From assembly GCF_004328705.1 (NCBI RefSeq), contig NZ_CP035319.1:2480001-2544000 (forward strand): a stretch of 64,000 nucleotides of DNA, read 5' to 3'. The notes beneath the pieces are model-generated. The model did not search any database. It saw nothing but the letters and a program-made list of their open reading frames with translations, and had not been told where the DNA came from. Source of the DNA: Rhodococcus sp. ABRD24. Its GTDB lineage: Bacteria; Actinomycetota; Actinomycetes; Mycobacteriales; Mycobacteriaceae. The stretch's first letter is position 1. The number at the start of each line of letters is the position of its first letter. Shown piece by piece: positions 1-8,601 of the stretch. The position numbers and the translations under genes are program-made.

Positions 1-2
1 AA

Positions 3-662
3 CTGTTGTCGATCGAGGTCGATGCCACCGAGGCCCGCCGTCTGGCCGGCCGGCTGCGGTTCGCGTGTCTGCCGACCCCGGCGTCGCTCGACGATTTCGA
101 CTACGACGCAGCCCCCGGCGTCGACCGGGCACTGCTCGCCGAGCTCGGCACCTGCCGCTACCTCGAGACCGCCACCAACGTGCTGCTCATCGGCCCACCC
201 GGAGTCGGCAAGACCCACCTGTCAGTCGGGCTCGCCCGCGCAGCGGCGCATGCCGGCTACCGCACGTATTTCACCACCGCCGCCGACCTCGCCGCCCGCT
301 GCCACCGGGCCGCCATCGAAGGCCGGTGGGCGACCACGATGCGGTTCTACGCCGGACCGACCCTGCTGGTGATCGACGAACTCGGCTACCTACCACTTCC
401 GGGCGAAGCCGCATCCGCACTGTTTCAGGTTGTCGCGCAACGCTATACGAAGACCTCGATCGTCATCACCACCAACCGCGGCGTCGGTGAATGGGGTGAG
501 GTCCTCGGCGACACCACCGTCGCCGCTGCCATGCTCGACCGGCTCCTGCACCGCTCCGTCGTGCTGAACCTGGACTGCGACTCCTACCGACTCCGCGACC
601 ACCACGCCCGCACCGAGAAACTCCGCAAAACCGTCACAGGCACCCGTCAACCACTACAGTGA
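3..662 (+). CDS. istB: IstB-like helper ATPase of an IS21-family element (5' end outside window)
   Basis: IstB is the AAA+ ATPase that assists the IstA transposase in choosing target DNA. The Walker A motif GPPGVGKTH and a Walker B segment LLVIDELGYLP are both present, followed by a TTNRGVGEW segment typical of IstB. The first possible start is a TTG at position 6, but the frame is open to the window edge. IstB proteins usually have some 30-40 more residues before the conserved RRLAGRLR region, so the gene is probably cut by the window edge rather than complete. The 3' end looks intact. It runs toward a truncated IS256 transposase gene, which suggests that one element inserted into the other. 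Confidence 0.85.
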   Translation: MLSIEVDATEARRLAGRLRFACLPTPASLDDFDYDAAPGVDRALLAELGTCRYLETATNVLLIGPPGVGKTHLSVGLARAAAHAGYRTYFTTAADLAARCHRAAIEGRWATTMRFYAGPTLLVIDELGYLPLPGEAASALFQVVAQRYTKTSIVITTNRGVGEWGEVLGDTTVAAAMLDRLLHRSVVLNLDCDSYRLRDHHARTEKLRKTVTGTRQPLQ

Positions 663-676
663 ACCCCGCCCACAGG

Positions 677-708
677 TGAGCACTTTCACCGAGCACATCT
701 GAGCACTT
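677..708 (+). repeat. Two direct copies of TGAGCACTT near the IS21 right end
   Basis: TGAGCACTT occurs at 677-685 and again at 700-708, with a related GAGCACAT between them. IS21 elements carry repeated transposase-binding sites at their ends, so these are probably IstA-binding repeats. This is an inference from position and pattern. Confidence 0.4.
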
Positions 709-720
709 CCGCTGAGCCTC

Positions 721-1942
721 ATCAACTGCTCACGATGTTCATTCACGCCCTGATGGGCGCCGAAGCCGACACGCTGTGCGGCGCCGGCTACGGGCAACGC
801 TCCGATGAGCGCACCAACTCCCGCAACGGGTACCGGCACCGCGACTTCGACACCCGCGTCGGCACCCTCGACGTCGCGATCCCCAAACTCCGCCAAGGCT
901 CCTACTTCCCGGATTGGCTTCTCGAACGCCGCAAACGTGCCGAACGTGCCCTGACCACGGTCGTCGCCACCTGCTATCTGCTCGGGGTGTCGACCCGCCG
1001 GATGGAGAAACTGGTCGACACGTTGGGCATCACCTCGCTCTCGAAGTCCCAGGTCAGCATCATGGCGAAGGAGCTCGACGAGCAGGTCGAGGCGTTCCGC
1101 CACCGGCCCCTCGATGCCGGCCCGTACACATTCGTCGCCGCCGACGCCCTCGTATTGAAAGTCCGCGAGAACGGGCGCGTGGTCAACGTTCACGCCCTGG
1201 TCGCGGTCGGGGTCAACGCCGACGGCTACCGCGAAATCCTGGGCGTCGACGTCACCTCCGCCGAGGACGGCGCCGGCTGGCTCACCTTCTTCCGCGGCCT
1301 GGTCGCCCGCGGCCTGTCCGGGGTGAAACTGGTGACCTCCGACGCCCACGCCGGCCTGGTCGCGGCGATAGGCGCCACCCTGCCCGGCGCCTCGTGGCAG
1401 CGTTGCCGCACCCACTACGCGACCAATCTGATGTCGGTCACCCCGAAAACCTCGTGGCCGTGGGTGAGAACTCTGCTGCACTCGGTCTATGATCAGCCCG
1501 ATTCGGAATCCGTTCACGCACAATATGATCGGATCATCGACGCCCTCACCGAGAAGCTCCCGAAGGTCGCCGACCACCTCGACGGCGCCCGGGCCGATCT
1601 CCTCGCGTTCACCGGATTCCCGAAGCAGATCTGGCGGCAGATCTGGTCGAACAACCCGCAAGAACGGCTCAACAAGGAGATCCGTCGGCGCACCGACGTC
1701 GTCGGCATCTTTCCCGACCGCACCGCCCTGATCCGACTCGTCGGCGCCGTGCTCGCCGAACAACACGACGAGTGGATCGAAGGACGCCGCTACCTCGGAC
1801 TCGACGTCCTCGCCACCGCCCGCGGCGACAAGCCCGCCGACACCACCACCGAACCCGCCGAGGAGTTCACACCAGCCCTGACCGCATAACCCGACGAGGA
1901 ATCACGCGACGACCCCGATACACCACGCCCCTGGACTTGACC
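721..1942 (+). mobile_element. 5'-truncated IS256-family element
   Basis: This segment contains most of an IS256-type transposase gene and about 50 bp of downstream DNA. The stretch at about 1917-1942, ending CCTGGACTTGACC, resembles the outer end of actinobacterial IS256 elements and is taken as the right terminus. The left end is missing, since IS21-type DNA replaces the first part of the gene. It is therefore probably no longer mobile on its own. Confidence 0.55.
735..1889 (+). CDS. IS256-family transposase, N-terminally truncated
   Basis: DDE transposase of the IS256 (MULE-like) family. The first catalytic Asp is probably in VAADALVLKV, the second in LVTSDAH, and the Glu in the WSNNPQERLNKE region. 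The RSDERTNSRNGYRHR motif near the N-terminus is also typical. The ORF is 384 residues, against roughly 410-420 for full-length members, and the missing part is the N-terminus. In-frame codons just upstream (reading QLLT) still match the family; before that the match ends and IS21-type DNA begins. The ATG at 735 is therefore an internal methionine rather than the original start. The protein is probably inactive, although the catalytic core is whole. Confidence 0.85.
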   Translation: MFIHALMGAEADTLCGAGYGQRSDERTNSRNGYRHRDFDTRVGTLDVAIPKLRQGSYFPDWLLERRKRAERALTTVVATCYLLGVSTRRMEKLVDTLGITSLSKSQVSIMAKELDEQVEAFRHRPLDAGPYTFVAADALVLKVRENGRVVNVHALVAVGVNADGYREILGVDVTSAEDGAGWLTFFRGLVARGLSGVKLVTSDAHAGLVAAIGATLPGASWQRCRTHYATNLMSVTPKTSWPWVRTLLHSVYDQPDSESVHAQYDRIIDALTEKLPKVADHLDGARADLLAFTGFPKQIWRQIWSNNPQERLNKEIRRRTDVVGIFPDRTALIRLVGAVLAEQHDEWIEGRRYLGLDVLATARGDKPADTTTEPAEEFTPALTA

Positions 1943-2492
1943 TCGAAAGGCGCGAAAACCCCCACGTCCTATGCTGCCGCCATCCGACCAGCGCAGCGGG
2001 TCCAACAATCGGTACCGACACGGTGCAGGACACGAACGCCTTGCACGGGAGCCTCGTTCCACGCTTCATTGCATGCGGATCCCGCGACTCTCCGAAGCTC
2101 GCCAAACACCACATCAGCCGGCGCCAACTGGCTCCGTATGTCCTCCAAAACGACGGACGTATATCCCATATGTGTTGCCCCCCTGGAAGTCTGCGCACTG
2201 ACAATTTCTGCAGATCAACTGCGTGATCGAAACCCTACCGAGCACCCCCGACAGCAAATCCCGGCCCAATTCAAGTGACGCAAGACTCCAGCGTCACACC
2301 ACATGGGAGTGACCACCTCCGGAGAAGCAGTGTTCCGCGGTTCTAGAAGAAATTCCAGACCCGCGTGACACTCAGTGCCGACACGTGTTATCGGAATGCG
2401 ACCAGAACGGACATATAGCCTGGATTGATGACAAGTACGGGACTGATTACCCTGGAAAAGGACATCTAGATCCGGAACCTACACTTCTGAAA
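1943..2492. other. Gene-free stretch between the IS256 remnant and dnaB
   Basis: No convincing gene was seen. A minus-strand ORF at 1969-2169 has some protein-like composition and runs toward the IS256 end, so it could be the start of a gene interrupted by the insertion, but no family was recognised. The sequence is visibly less GC-rich toward 2340-2490 than the neighbouring genes. No clear T-rich terminator follows dnaB. Confidence 0.4.
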
Positions 2493-4805
2493 CTACCCCC
2501 GCGCCATGTCCACAAACCGCGACAGGTGAAGCTGGTGCGCGACGGTGATGGTCGCGGTGGGACCACCACGATGCTTGCCGAGGATGATGTCGGCCTCGCC
2601 GCCGCGCGGGTCGTCCCGCTCGAAGGCGTCGGGGCGGTGCAGCAGCATCACCATGTCGGCGTCCTGCTCGAGCGAGCCGGACTCACGCAGGTCGGACACC
2701 TGAGGCCGCTTGTCGGTTCGCTGCTCGGGACCACGGTTGAGCTGACAGATCGCGACCACCGGAACCTCGAGTTCCTTGGCCAGCAGCTTGAGGCTTCGCG
2801 AGAACTCGGAGACTTCCTGCTGGCGGGACTCGACCTTCTTGCCCGACGACATCAGCTGCAGGTAGTCGATCACGATCAGCTTGATGTCGTGCTTCTGCTT
2901 GAGCCGGCGGGCCTTCGCCCGGATCTCCATCATCGTCAGGTTGGCGGAGTCGTCGATGAACAGCGGCGCCTCGCTGATCTCGCTCATCCGCCGCGCCAGC
3001 TTGGTCCAGTCGTCGTCGGTCATCTTGCCCGAGCGCATGTCCGAGAGCTTGATCTTCGCCTCCGCGGACAGCAGACGCATCACGATCTCGGTTTTGCTCA
3101 TTTCCAGCGAGAAGAGGACGCTCGCCATGCCGTGCTTGATGGAGCACGATCGCATGAAATCCATACCGATGGTGGAGTTGTGCGTCGGCACCATCGACCG
3201 ACCAGCCAGGTACAGGTGCTCGGCATTGTCCACCTCGACGCACCGCACCGGCACGCTCGCAATCTTGCGGACGTCGACGATGCGCCGCGAGCCGGACCGT
3301 GCCGTGCTGCGGCCGGCGCGACGTTCCTTGTGCAGCAGAGCCTTCCGCGGCAGTCCGAACACCTCGTCGTCCGTCGCGAAGGTGAGCGTGAACGCGGTCG
3401 AGGACGCCTCCTCGGTCCGGCCGATCACCCGGTTGGCGCTCAGCTGACAGCGGTAGCCGAGGCTGACGATCAGCTCCTCGACGTCACGCACCAGCCGTTC
3501 ACTGGTGACGGACAACTGCACCGATCCGCCGTCGGTGACAGTGCCGTCGGTGTCGAGCAGCCCGGCGAGCACCGCCCGCCGCTGTGTCTCCGAGCCGCGC
3601 AGGTACTGCACCGGAATGTGCTTGTAGCCCAAAACTCCCAGGGTGCGCGGACCGAAGGTCCGGCTGCGCGAGGGGGAGCCATACTCGGATTCCTCGCCCT
3701 CGATCCGCATGACGATCTCCGAATCGATGGCCGAATCGATGGCCAGCGACGCGCCGAACGTGTACGGCGGGATGAGCAGATCCGAGGCCGGTAGCTGCAA
3801 CGGCCGCGTGTTCGTCACCGAATGTGTTGTGCCGTCGATGCTCGCGGCGAGCTGGCCTGTGGTGCGTACACTCTCGCCGACGTCCGTCTCCGTCAGCCAC
3901 TGGTGCTGCTCGTCGGCCACCAGCACGGTGCCATCGGAGAACTCCACCTCGTAGCAAGGACGACCCGTCATTACCTCGGTCGCAGCGACGACGGTGGTCG
4001 GCCTGCCATGCGCGTCGATCAGCTGGTCGCCGACCGCGACCTCGCCCATGGTCGTCCAGCCGGTGGGCGTGGCCAGGGGAGTGTCGAGGGCGAGCGCCTT
4101 ACCGACACCGGGTCGCGCCGCGACGATGATCATCTGACCCGGGTGCAGGCCGTTGGTGACCTCGTCGAGCTCCGCGAATCCGGTGGGCACACCGAGCGAC
4201 AGGCCGCCACGGCTGGCGATGGAGTCGATCTCGTCCATCGTCGGCTGCAGCAGCTCCTCGAGCGGCACAAAGTCCTCGGTGGTGCGGCGTTCGGTGACGT
4301 CGAAGATCTCGGCCTGTGCGCGGTCCACCACCTCGGCGACATCCTGGCCGTCGGAACCGGCGTAGCCGTACTGCACGATGCGCGTGCCCGCATCCACGAG
4401 CCTGCGCAGCACCGACTTCTCCGCCACGATCTCCGCGTAGAAACCGGCATTGGCGGCGGTGGGCACCGTCTGAGTGAGCGTCACGAGATAGGGGGCGCCG
4501 CCGATGCGACGCAGTTCGCCGCGGCGATCCAGCTCCGCCGACACGGTCACCGGATCAGCCGGCTCACCGCGGCTGTAGAGGTCGAGGATCGCGTCGTACA
4601 CCGACTGGTGGGCGGGGCGGTAGAAATCTCCGGGGCGCAACACCTCGAGCACGTCCGCGATCGCGTCTTTGCTCAGAAGCATGCCGCCGAGCACCGACTG
4701 TTCCGCGACCATGTCGTGCGGGGGCTGCCTGCCGAACTCCTCGGTGGGCTCGCTCTCCGGCGGTCCCGGGTACTCGGAATGACCACGATCATCTACAACC
4801 GCCAA
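2493..4805 (-). CDS. dnaB: Replicative DNA helicase DnaB, interrupted by an intein
   Basis: Hexameric helicase that unwinds DNA at the replication fork. The precursor is about 770 residues: DnaB N-terminal domain (about 30-135), RecA-like C-terminal domain, and a 307-residue intein inserted in the Walker A loop between PGVGK and STIGMDF. The later motifs LIVIDYLQLM (Walker B) and the DLRESGSLEQDADMV region are present. I chose the TTG at 4805 because GGAAGG lies 9 nt upstream and the protein then starts LAVVDDRGH, close to related DnaB proteins; the frame is open further upstream to 5075. The gene lies downstream of rpsF-ssb-rpsR-rplI in the same direction, but a hairpin and about 450 bp separate it from rplI, so it probably has its own promoter. 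Activity requires splicing to restore the P-loop. Confidence 0.95.
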   Translation of the reverse strand: MAVVDDRGHSEYPGPPESEPTEEFGRQPPHDMVAEQSVLGGMLLSKDAIADVLEVLRPGDFYRPAHQSVYDAILDLYSRGEPADPVTVSAELDRRGELRRIGGAPYLVTLTQTVPTAANAGFYAEIVAEKSVLRRLVDAGTRIVQYGYAGSDGQDVAEVVDRAQAEIFDVTERRTTEDFVPLEELLQPTMDEIDSIASRGGLSLGVPTGFAELDEVTNGLHPGQMIIVAARPGVGKALALDTPLATPTGWTTMGEVAVGDQLIDAHGRPTTVVAATEVMTGRPCYEVEFSDGTVLVADEQHQWLTETDVGESVRTTGQLAASIDGTTHSVTNTRPLQLPASDLLIPPYTFGASLAIDSAIDSEIVMRIEGEESEYGSPSRSRTFGPRTLGVLGYKHIPVQYLRGSETQRRAVLAGLLDTDGTVTDGGSVQLSVTSERLVRDVEELIVSLGYRCQLSANRVIGRTEEASSTAFTLTFATDDEVFGLPRKALLHKERRAGRSTARSGSRRIVDVRKIASVPVRCVEVDNAEHLYLAGRSMVPTHNSTIGMDFMRSCSIKHGMASVLFSLEMSKTEIVMRLLSAEAKIKLSDMRSGKMTDDDWTKLARRMSEISEAPLFIDDSANLTMMEIRAKARRLKQKHDIKLIVIDYLQLMSSGKKVESRQQEVSEFSRSLKLLAKELEVPVVAICQLNRGPEQRTDKRPQVSDLRESGSLEQDADMVMLLHRPDAFERDDPRGGEADIILGKHRGGPTATITVAHQLHLSRFVDMARG
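3177..4097 (-). other. DnaB intein with class 3 features and a degenerate LAGLIDADG endonuclease
   Basis: The intein begins ALALDTPLATPTGW and ends VPTHN, followed by extein Ser. Its first residue is Ala, so the usual first-step Cys/Ser nucleophile is missing. Instead the Trp-Cys-Thr set of class 3 inteins is visible: Trp at intein position 67 (EQHQW), Cys at 286 (VPVRCVEVDN) and Thr at 305 (VPTHN). The second LAGLIDADG motif is clear (LAGLLDTDG, about 177-185). Where the first motif should be, only GASLAIDSAIDSE is seen, without a proper GDG. The homing endonuclease is therefore probably dead or decaying, while splicing residues are kept. Insertion in the P-loop codons matches the mycobacterial DnaB intein site. 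Confidence 0.9.
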
Positions 4806-4993
4806 AACGACCGTCCTTCCGCGCGCCGATGCTCCGACCTTGTCCGGACCGGTGGCCGGAAGGCATCTTCCACACTCTTTGTACCCGTATCCCCCGACAA
4901 CTCTGCGGCACCGCACGAGCAAATCGAGAGACACGTTCTGCCGTGACGTTAAGGCCCAAAACACCCCATACCAAACCGGCCTGTGTACACAGT

Positions 4994-5236
4994 TGTGGAT
5001 GAAGTGGGGACTCAGGGACCATGCAGTGTTAACCAGCTGTGGACAACCTGGGGATGGACGAACATCACACTCCACATTTCCCAGCTAGAAGGCCTTTTTT
5101 CTCTTCTTTTACCTGTGGATTAACAATCGCACGGCGTGTCGCGCAGGTTGACATCCCGGGCGTGTTGGGTAAACGGTCGGCTAACCACGACATGAAGTGG
5201 GTCACAGAAAGGCACCGAGTGGCGAATCTATCCACA
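4994..5236. promoter_or_regulatory. Cluster of DnaA-box-like sites upstream of dnaB
   Basis: Four sites resemble the actinobacterial DnaA box TTGTCCACA / TTATCCACA. TGTGGACAA at 5038-5046 is a perfect reverse box. TGTGGATGA (4994-5002), TGTGGATTA (5114-5122) and CTATCCACA (5228-5236) each differ from TTATCCACA at one position. The region is also less GC-rich than its neighbours, including a T-run at 5095-5110. It lies between rplI and dnaB and should hold the dnaB promoter. DnaA control or titration is an inference. Confidence 0.45.
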
Positions 5237-5253
5237 GGCTGTCCCCAGACGCC

Positions 5254-5291
5254 CGAAGGGCCTCACGAACCGGAGTTCGCGAGGCCCTTCG
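5254..5291 (-). terminator. Hairpin downstream of rplI
   Basis: CGAAGGGCCTC at 5254-5264 pairs perfectly with GAGGCCCTTCG at 5281-5291, and GAAC/GTTC pairs inside it. The hairpin lies about 16 bp after the rplI stop on the minus strand. No U-tract follows, as is common for actinobacterial terminators. It probably ends the rpsF-ssb-rpsR-rplI transcript before dnaB. Confidence 0.75.
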
Positions 5292-5306
5292 AGTGGAACG
5301 TGACGA

Positions 5307-5762
5307 CTAGGCGCCGACGACGTTCAGGTGGAACTTGGCAGCGACATCGGGGTGCAGATTGACCACGACGAGGTGCTTGCCGACGCTCTTGATGTGAGCC
5401 TTCGGCAGCTCCAGGCTGCGCTTGTCGACGACCGGTCCGCCGGCAGCCTTGAGGGCAGCAGCGACATCGGCCGCGGTGACGGAACCGAACAGCTTGCCCG
5501 AGTCACCAGCGGTCTTGACCGTCAGCGACACGCCCTCGAGGCCCTCGATGGCGGCCTTGAGCTCCTTGGCGTGGTCGAGGCCACGGACCGCGCGCGCTTC
5601 CTGCGCACGACGGATGCCCTCGACCTGCTTCTGAGCGCCACGGGTGGCCACGATGGCCAGGCCGCGGGGGAGCAGGTAGTTACGGCCGTAGCCGTCCTTG
5701 ACCTCAACGGTGTCGCCAGGCGCACCGAGGTTGTCCACGTCAGCAGTGAGGATCAGCTTCAT
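5307..5762 (-). CDS. rplI: 50S ribosomal protein L9
   Basis: Large-subunit protein that binds 23S rRNA and helps hold the reading frame. The 151-residue length and the start [13 protein letters not shown], followed by [19 protein letters not shown], are characteristic of the RNA-binding N-terminal domain. A long helix joins it to the C-terminal domain (about 80-151). It is the last gene of the rpsF-ssb-rpsR-rplI cluster, 17 bp after rpsR, and is followed by a strong hairpin. Gene order matches the mycobacterial cluster. Confidence 0.97.
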   Translation of the reverse strand: MKLILTADVDNLGAPGDTVEVKDGYGRNYLLPRGLAIVATRGAQKQVEGIRRAQEARAVRGLDHAKELKAAIEGLEGVSLTVKTAGDSGKLFGSVTAADVAAALKAAGGPVVDKRSLELPKAHIKSVGKHLVVVNLHPDVAAKFHLNVVGA

Positions 5763-5779
5763 GTCTTCCCTCCCTTTCC

Positions 5780-6022
5780 TTAGCGAGCCGTCGAGACGTA
5801 AGGCAGCAAGGCCACCTCACGCGAATTCTTCACGGCAACGGCCACGTCGCGCTGATGCTGAACGCAGTTGCCGGTGACACGGCGCGCGCGGATCTTGCCG
5901 CGGTCGCTGACGTACTTACGCAGCAGCGTCGTGTCCTTGTAGTCGATCTGCGTGTTCTTTTCCTTGCAGAACGTGCAGACCTTCTTCTTCATTACCTTGT
6001 CGCGCAACGGCGGCTTCGGCAT
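5780..6022 (-). CDS. rpsR: 30S ribosomal protein S18, cysteine-containing form
   Basis: Small-subunit protein that pairs with S6. The 80-residue protein has the S18 core [19 protein letters not shown] and [22 protein letters not shown] near the N-terminus and NC in the core supply the cysteines of the zinc-binding (C+) form; actinobacteria often encode a second, cysteine-free S18 elsewhere, used when zinc is scarce. It lies 41 bp downstream of ssb and 17 bp upstream of rplI in the same direction, so it is probably co-transcribed with both. Confidence 0.97.
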   Translation of the reverse strand: MPKPPLRDKVMKKKVCTFCKEKNTQIDYKDTTLLRKYVSDRGKIRARRVTGNCVQHQRDVAVAVKNSREVALLPYVSTAR

Positions 6023-6063
6023 TGTCTTTCTCCGTTTTCTGGATGCTGTCGATCAGGTACGGA

Positions 6064-6588
6064 TCAGAAGGGGGGTTCGTCGTCGCCAGCACCGGAGCCA
6101 CCACCGAAGGAGCCCGCCTGCGGCGCGCTACCCCACGGATCGTCTCCACCTTGGCTGGCAGCCGGACGTCCTCCACCCGATCCGCCGGAGGAGCCACCGA
6201 AGCCGCCCCCGCCGCCGCCACCACGGTTGGCCTTGTTGACCTTGGCCGTGGCGTACTTCAGCGAGGGGCCGATCTCATCGACCTCGAGCTCGACGACAGT
6301 GCGCTTTTCACCTTCACGAGTTTCGTAGGAGCGCTGCTTGAGCCGGCCGCTCACGATCACTCGTGAACCGCGGGTCAAACTCTCCGCCACGTTCTCCGCT
6401 GCCTCGCGCCAGATGTTGCAGCGCAAGAACAGTGCCTCGCCGTCTTTCCATTCATTGGTCTGACGGTCGAAGGTTCGGGGCGTGGACGCGACAGTGAAGT
6501 TCGCGACCGCGGCACCCGCGGGGGTGAATCGAAGCTCGGGATCAGCCGTCAGATTTCCGATGACGGTGATTACGGTGTCGCCTGCCAT
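6064..6588 (-). CDS. ssb: Single-stranded DNA-binding protein
   Basis: Coats single-stranded DNA in replication, repair and recombination. The OB-fold occupies about residues 1-115 (start [20 protein letters not shown]; motif [19 protein letters not shown]). A Gly-rich flexible linker follows, and the acidic tip DDEPPF at the C-terminus is the docking site for partner proteins. The 174-residue length is normal for actinobacteria. GGAGG lies 6 nt upstream of the ATG. It sits between rpsF and rpsR, as in most bacteria. Confidence 0.97.
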   Translation of the reverse strand: MAGDTVITVIGNLTADPELRFTPAGAAVANFTVASTPRTFDRQTNEWKDGEALFLRCNIWREAAENVAESLTRGSRVIVSGRLKQRSYETREGEKRTVVELEVDEIGPSLKYATAKVNKANRGGGGGGGFGGSSGGSGGGRPAASQGGDDPWGSAPQAGSFGGGSGAGDDEPPF

Positions 6589-6677
6589 GTGGTTCCTCCT
6601 GCAGTATGGGGAGTTCCTGTTGTTCCAGAGCCTAGGTGCTGGTACCGACCAACGCCCGAGCCTGGATCAGCCGGAAA

Positions 6678-6965
6678 TCACTTGCCGTGGCGCAGGACCT
6701 TCGTACGAAGCACCGACTCGTTCAGACCAAGCTGACGGTCGAGCTCCTTGACGGTGGCCGGCTCGGCGCTGATGTCGATAACCGCGTAGATGCCTTCGGC
6801 GTTCTTGGCAATCTCGTACGCGAGACGACGCTTACCCCAGACATCGACCTTGTCGACGCTGCCGCCATCCTTGCGGACGACATTGAGGAACGTATCCAGG
6901 GACGGGGCGACAGTGCGCTCGTCCAGGCTGGGGTCGAGGATGACCATCAATTCGTAATGACGCAT
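6678..6965 (-). CDS. rpsF: 30S ribosomal protein S6
   Basis: Small-subunit protein that dimerises with S18 on 16S rRNA. The 95-residue protein starts [19 protein letters not shown] and contains GKRRLAYEI, both typical of S6. A strong Shine-Dalgarno sequence (AGGAGGTGATG) precedes the ATG. It is the first gene of the rpsF-ssb-rpsR-rplI cluster, and the promoter should lie in 6966-7138, the gap shared with the divergent membrane gene. Confidence 0.97.
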   Translation of the reverse strand: MRHYELMVILDPSLDERTVAPSLDTFLNVVRKDGGSVDKVDVWGKRRLAYEIAKNAEGIYAVIDISAEPATVKELDRQLGLNESVLRTKVLRHGK

Positions 6966-7138
6966 AAGACCTCATCACCTCCTATGGACTGTGAAACGGC
7001 CACGGGCTGTCCGTGGCAGGAGGGTCGTTGCGTCAGCAACCTTTGCAGGCTACACGAGCGGCCTTGACCAGGGAAATCAACCCTCACTGCGATCTCGCCG
7101 ATCCCACCGCCGCCCCGGATCGCCCTACGCTGGATTCC

Positions 7139-8515
7139 ATGCGGGCGGCGGCGAGTATCCGGGCCAGAACGATGGCCACGATCGTCACTGCCTGCACGCT
7201 CACACTCCTCCTGGGTTACCTCGACAAGGCCCGCTGTGTGGGCCCCCCGTTCGGCGCCGACGGGCGCAGCCTGATCTTCGACCGGATCAAGGACCGCAAC
7301 GTCTGCTACTCCGACATCCAGTACCTGTGGCTCGGCCGCGGCATCGACCTGCACCTGTTCCCGTACGTCGGCGGCGGGATCACCCGCGACGGACTGCTCA
7401 CCGGTGGCACCGTCGAATATCCGGTACTCAGCGGGCTGCTGATGTGGCTCGGCGGGATCGGAGCCCACACTGACGCCGCATTCCTCGAACATTCGGCACT
7501 GCTGCTCGCACCGTTCGGGCTGGCGACGGCGTGGATGCTGGGCCGGCTCGCTGGCCGCCGCGCGCTGCTGTGGGCGGCCGCGCCGCCGCTGCTGCTGTAC
7601 GCATTCCACAACTGGGAGCTGCCGGTGGTCGCGACGGCGGTGGGTGCGATCTTCGTGATGGCGTCGAACCGCTGGTCGCTGCGCACCCGTGCGGTGCTCG
7701 CGGCGGTGCTGCTCGGCGTCGGGTTCTGCCTCAAGCTCTACCCGGGGCTGTTCGTGTTGCCGCTCGCGCTGTACGTGCTCACCGAGGACCGCACTCGCGG
7801 CCGCTTCGACGTGCGCGGGGCGGTCGCCGTGATCGGGGCCGCCGCGACGACGGTGATCGCGATCAACCTGCCGTTTGCACTGGCCGGCTACGACGGCTGG
7901 CGCGCGTCCTTCGCGTTCCAGCAGCTCCGCAAAGCCGACCTCACCAGCAACAGCATCTGGTACTGGGGCCTGCGACCACTGATGGGCGGCGGACAGCAGG
8001 GCTCCGACGCCTATCACCACTTCGTCGGCGTCGCGTCGCCACTGCTGTTGTGCGCCGTCTTCGCGCTCGCACTGTGGCTGGGGTGGAAGCGTTACGAGCG
8101 GGAGGGCAGCTACCCCTGGATCGGGGTCAGCGGCGCGATGCTGTGCGCATTCCTGTTGCTGCACAAGGTGCACTCGCCCCAGTACACGCTGTGGCTGATC
8201 CCGTTCCTGGTGCTCCTGCGGGTGCCGTGGTCGCTGGTGGGGGCATACCTGCTCGCGGACCTCACGCTGGGAATCGGCGTGTTCCGGTACTTCGACGCCC
8301 TCGTCACCGGAGCCGACGGAGGCGTCGCTGAGGCCGCCGTCCAGCTCGGGGTGTGGGTGCAGGCGGTGCTGCTGTCGGTCTTCTTCTTCCGTTTCCTGTG
8401 GGCCCGGCCGCGGCAAGGGGTGGGCGATCATGTAGTTCGGCCCGGGGCCGTCACATCGGGTAAGTCAGCGCCTGACGCGCAATCCGTGACAGCACGGCTC
8501 CCCCTGAGACAATGA
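7139..8515 (+). CDS. GT87-like polytopic membrane glycosyltransferase
   Basis: The roughly 458-residue protein has about ten hydrophobic segments and looks like a GT87 (DUF2029, PimE-type) polyprenyl-phosphomannose-dependent transferase, acting on the outer face of the membrane. An extracytoplasmic loop after the first membrane segment holds CYSD, FPY and VEYPVLSG motifs, and HSPQYTLWLIPF lies near the C-terminus. The same motifs occur in the protein at 9089-10675, so the two are distant paralogues. I chose the ATG at 7139 because the first membrane segment follows soon after; the frame is open back to 7013. It is transcribed divergently from rpsF. The acceptor is unknown. Confidence 0.7.
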   Translation: MRAAASIRARTMATIVTACTLTLLLGYLDKARCVGPPFGADGRSLIFDRIKDRNVCYSDIQYLWLGRGIDLHLFPYVGGGITRDGLLTGGTVEYPVLSGLLMWLGGIGAHTDAAFLEHSALLLAPFGLATAWMLGRLAGRRALLWAAAPPLLLYAFHNWELPVVATAVGAIFVMASNRWSLRTRAVLAAVLLGVGFCLKLYPGLFVLPLALYVLTEDRTRGRFDVRGAVAVIGAAATTVIAINLPFALAGYDGWRASFAFQQLRKADLTSNSIWYWGLRPLMGGGQQGSDAYHHFVGVASPLLLCAVFALALWLGWKRYEREGSYPWIGVSGAMLCAFLLLHKVHSPQYTLWLIPFLVLLRVPWSLVGAYLLADLTLGIGVFRYFDALVTGADGGVAEAAVQLGVWVQAVLLSVFFFRFLWARPRQGVGDHVVRPGAVTSGKSAPDAQSVTARLPLRQ

Positions 8516-8601
8516 GGTTCGGCAAGTGACGCAGAATCCCTTCCTCAGGAACGAACCGAATTCCGGTCGGAACCTGCGGGAACAGCTGGCAGGGGCGGAT
8601 A

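Larger units (their letters stand above)
1..720 (+). mobile_element. Right-hand part of an IS21-family insertion sequence (left part outside window)
   Basis: The segment holds the 3' part of an istB-type helper gene followed by about 55 bp of non-coding DNA with short repeats, as expected at the right end of an IS21 element. The istA gene and left end lie outside the window. The right border is inferred at about 716-725, because from about 725 onward the reading frame matches an IS256 transposase. No inverted repeat or target duplication can be shown without the left end. Confidence 0.6.

Noticed and set aside
1969..2169. Minus-strand ORF of 66 residues beside the IS256 end
   Set aside because: It looks somewhat protein-like and could be the start of a gene broken by the insertion, but no family was recognised and no ribosome site seen, so it was not called.
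2385..3794. 469-residue plus-strand ORF opposite dnaB
   Set aside because: It lies antisense to the conserved helicase and intein, is rich in Arg/His/Leu from codon shadowing, and has no recognisable motif.
4806..5306. Possible chromosomal origin because of DnaA boxes
   Set aside because: No dnaA or dnaN is adjacent and only four imperfectly spaced boxes are present; a regulatory or titration role fits better.
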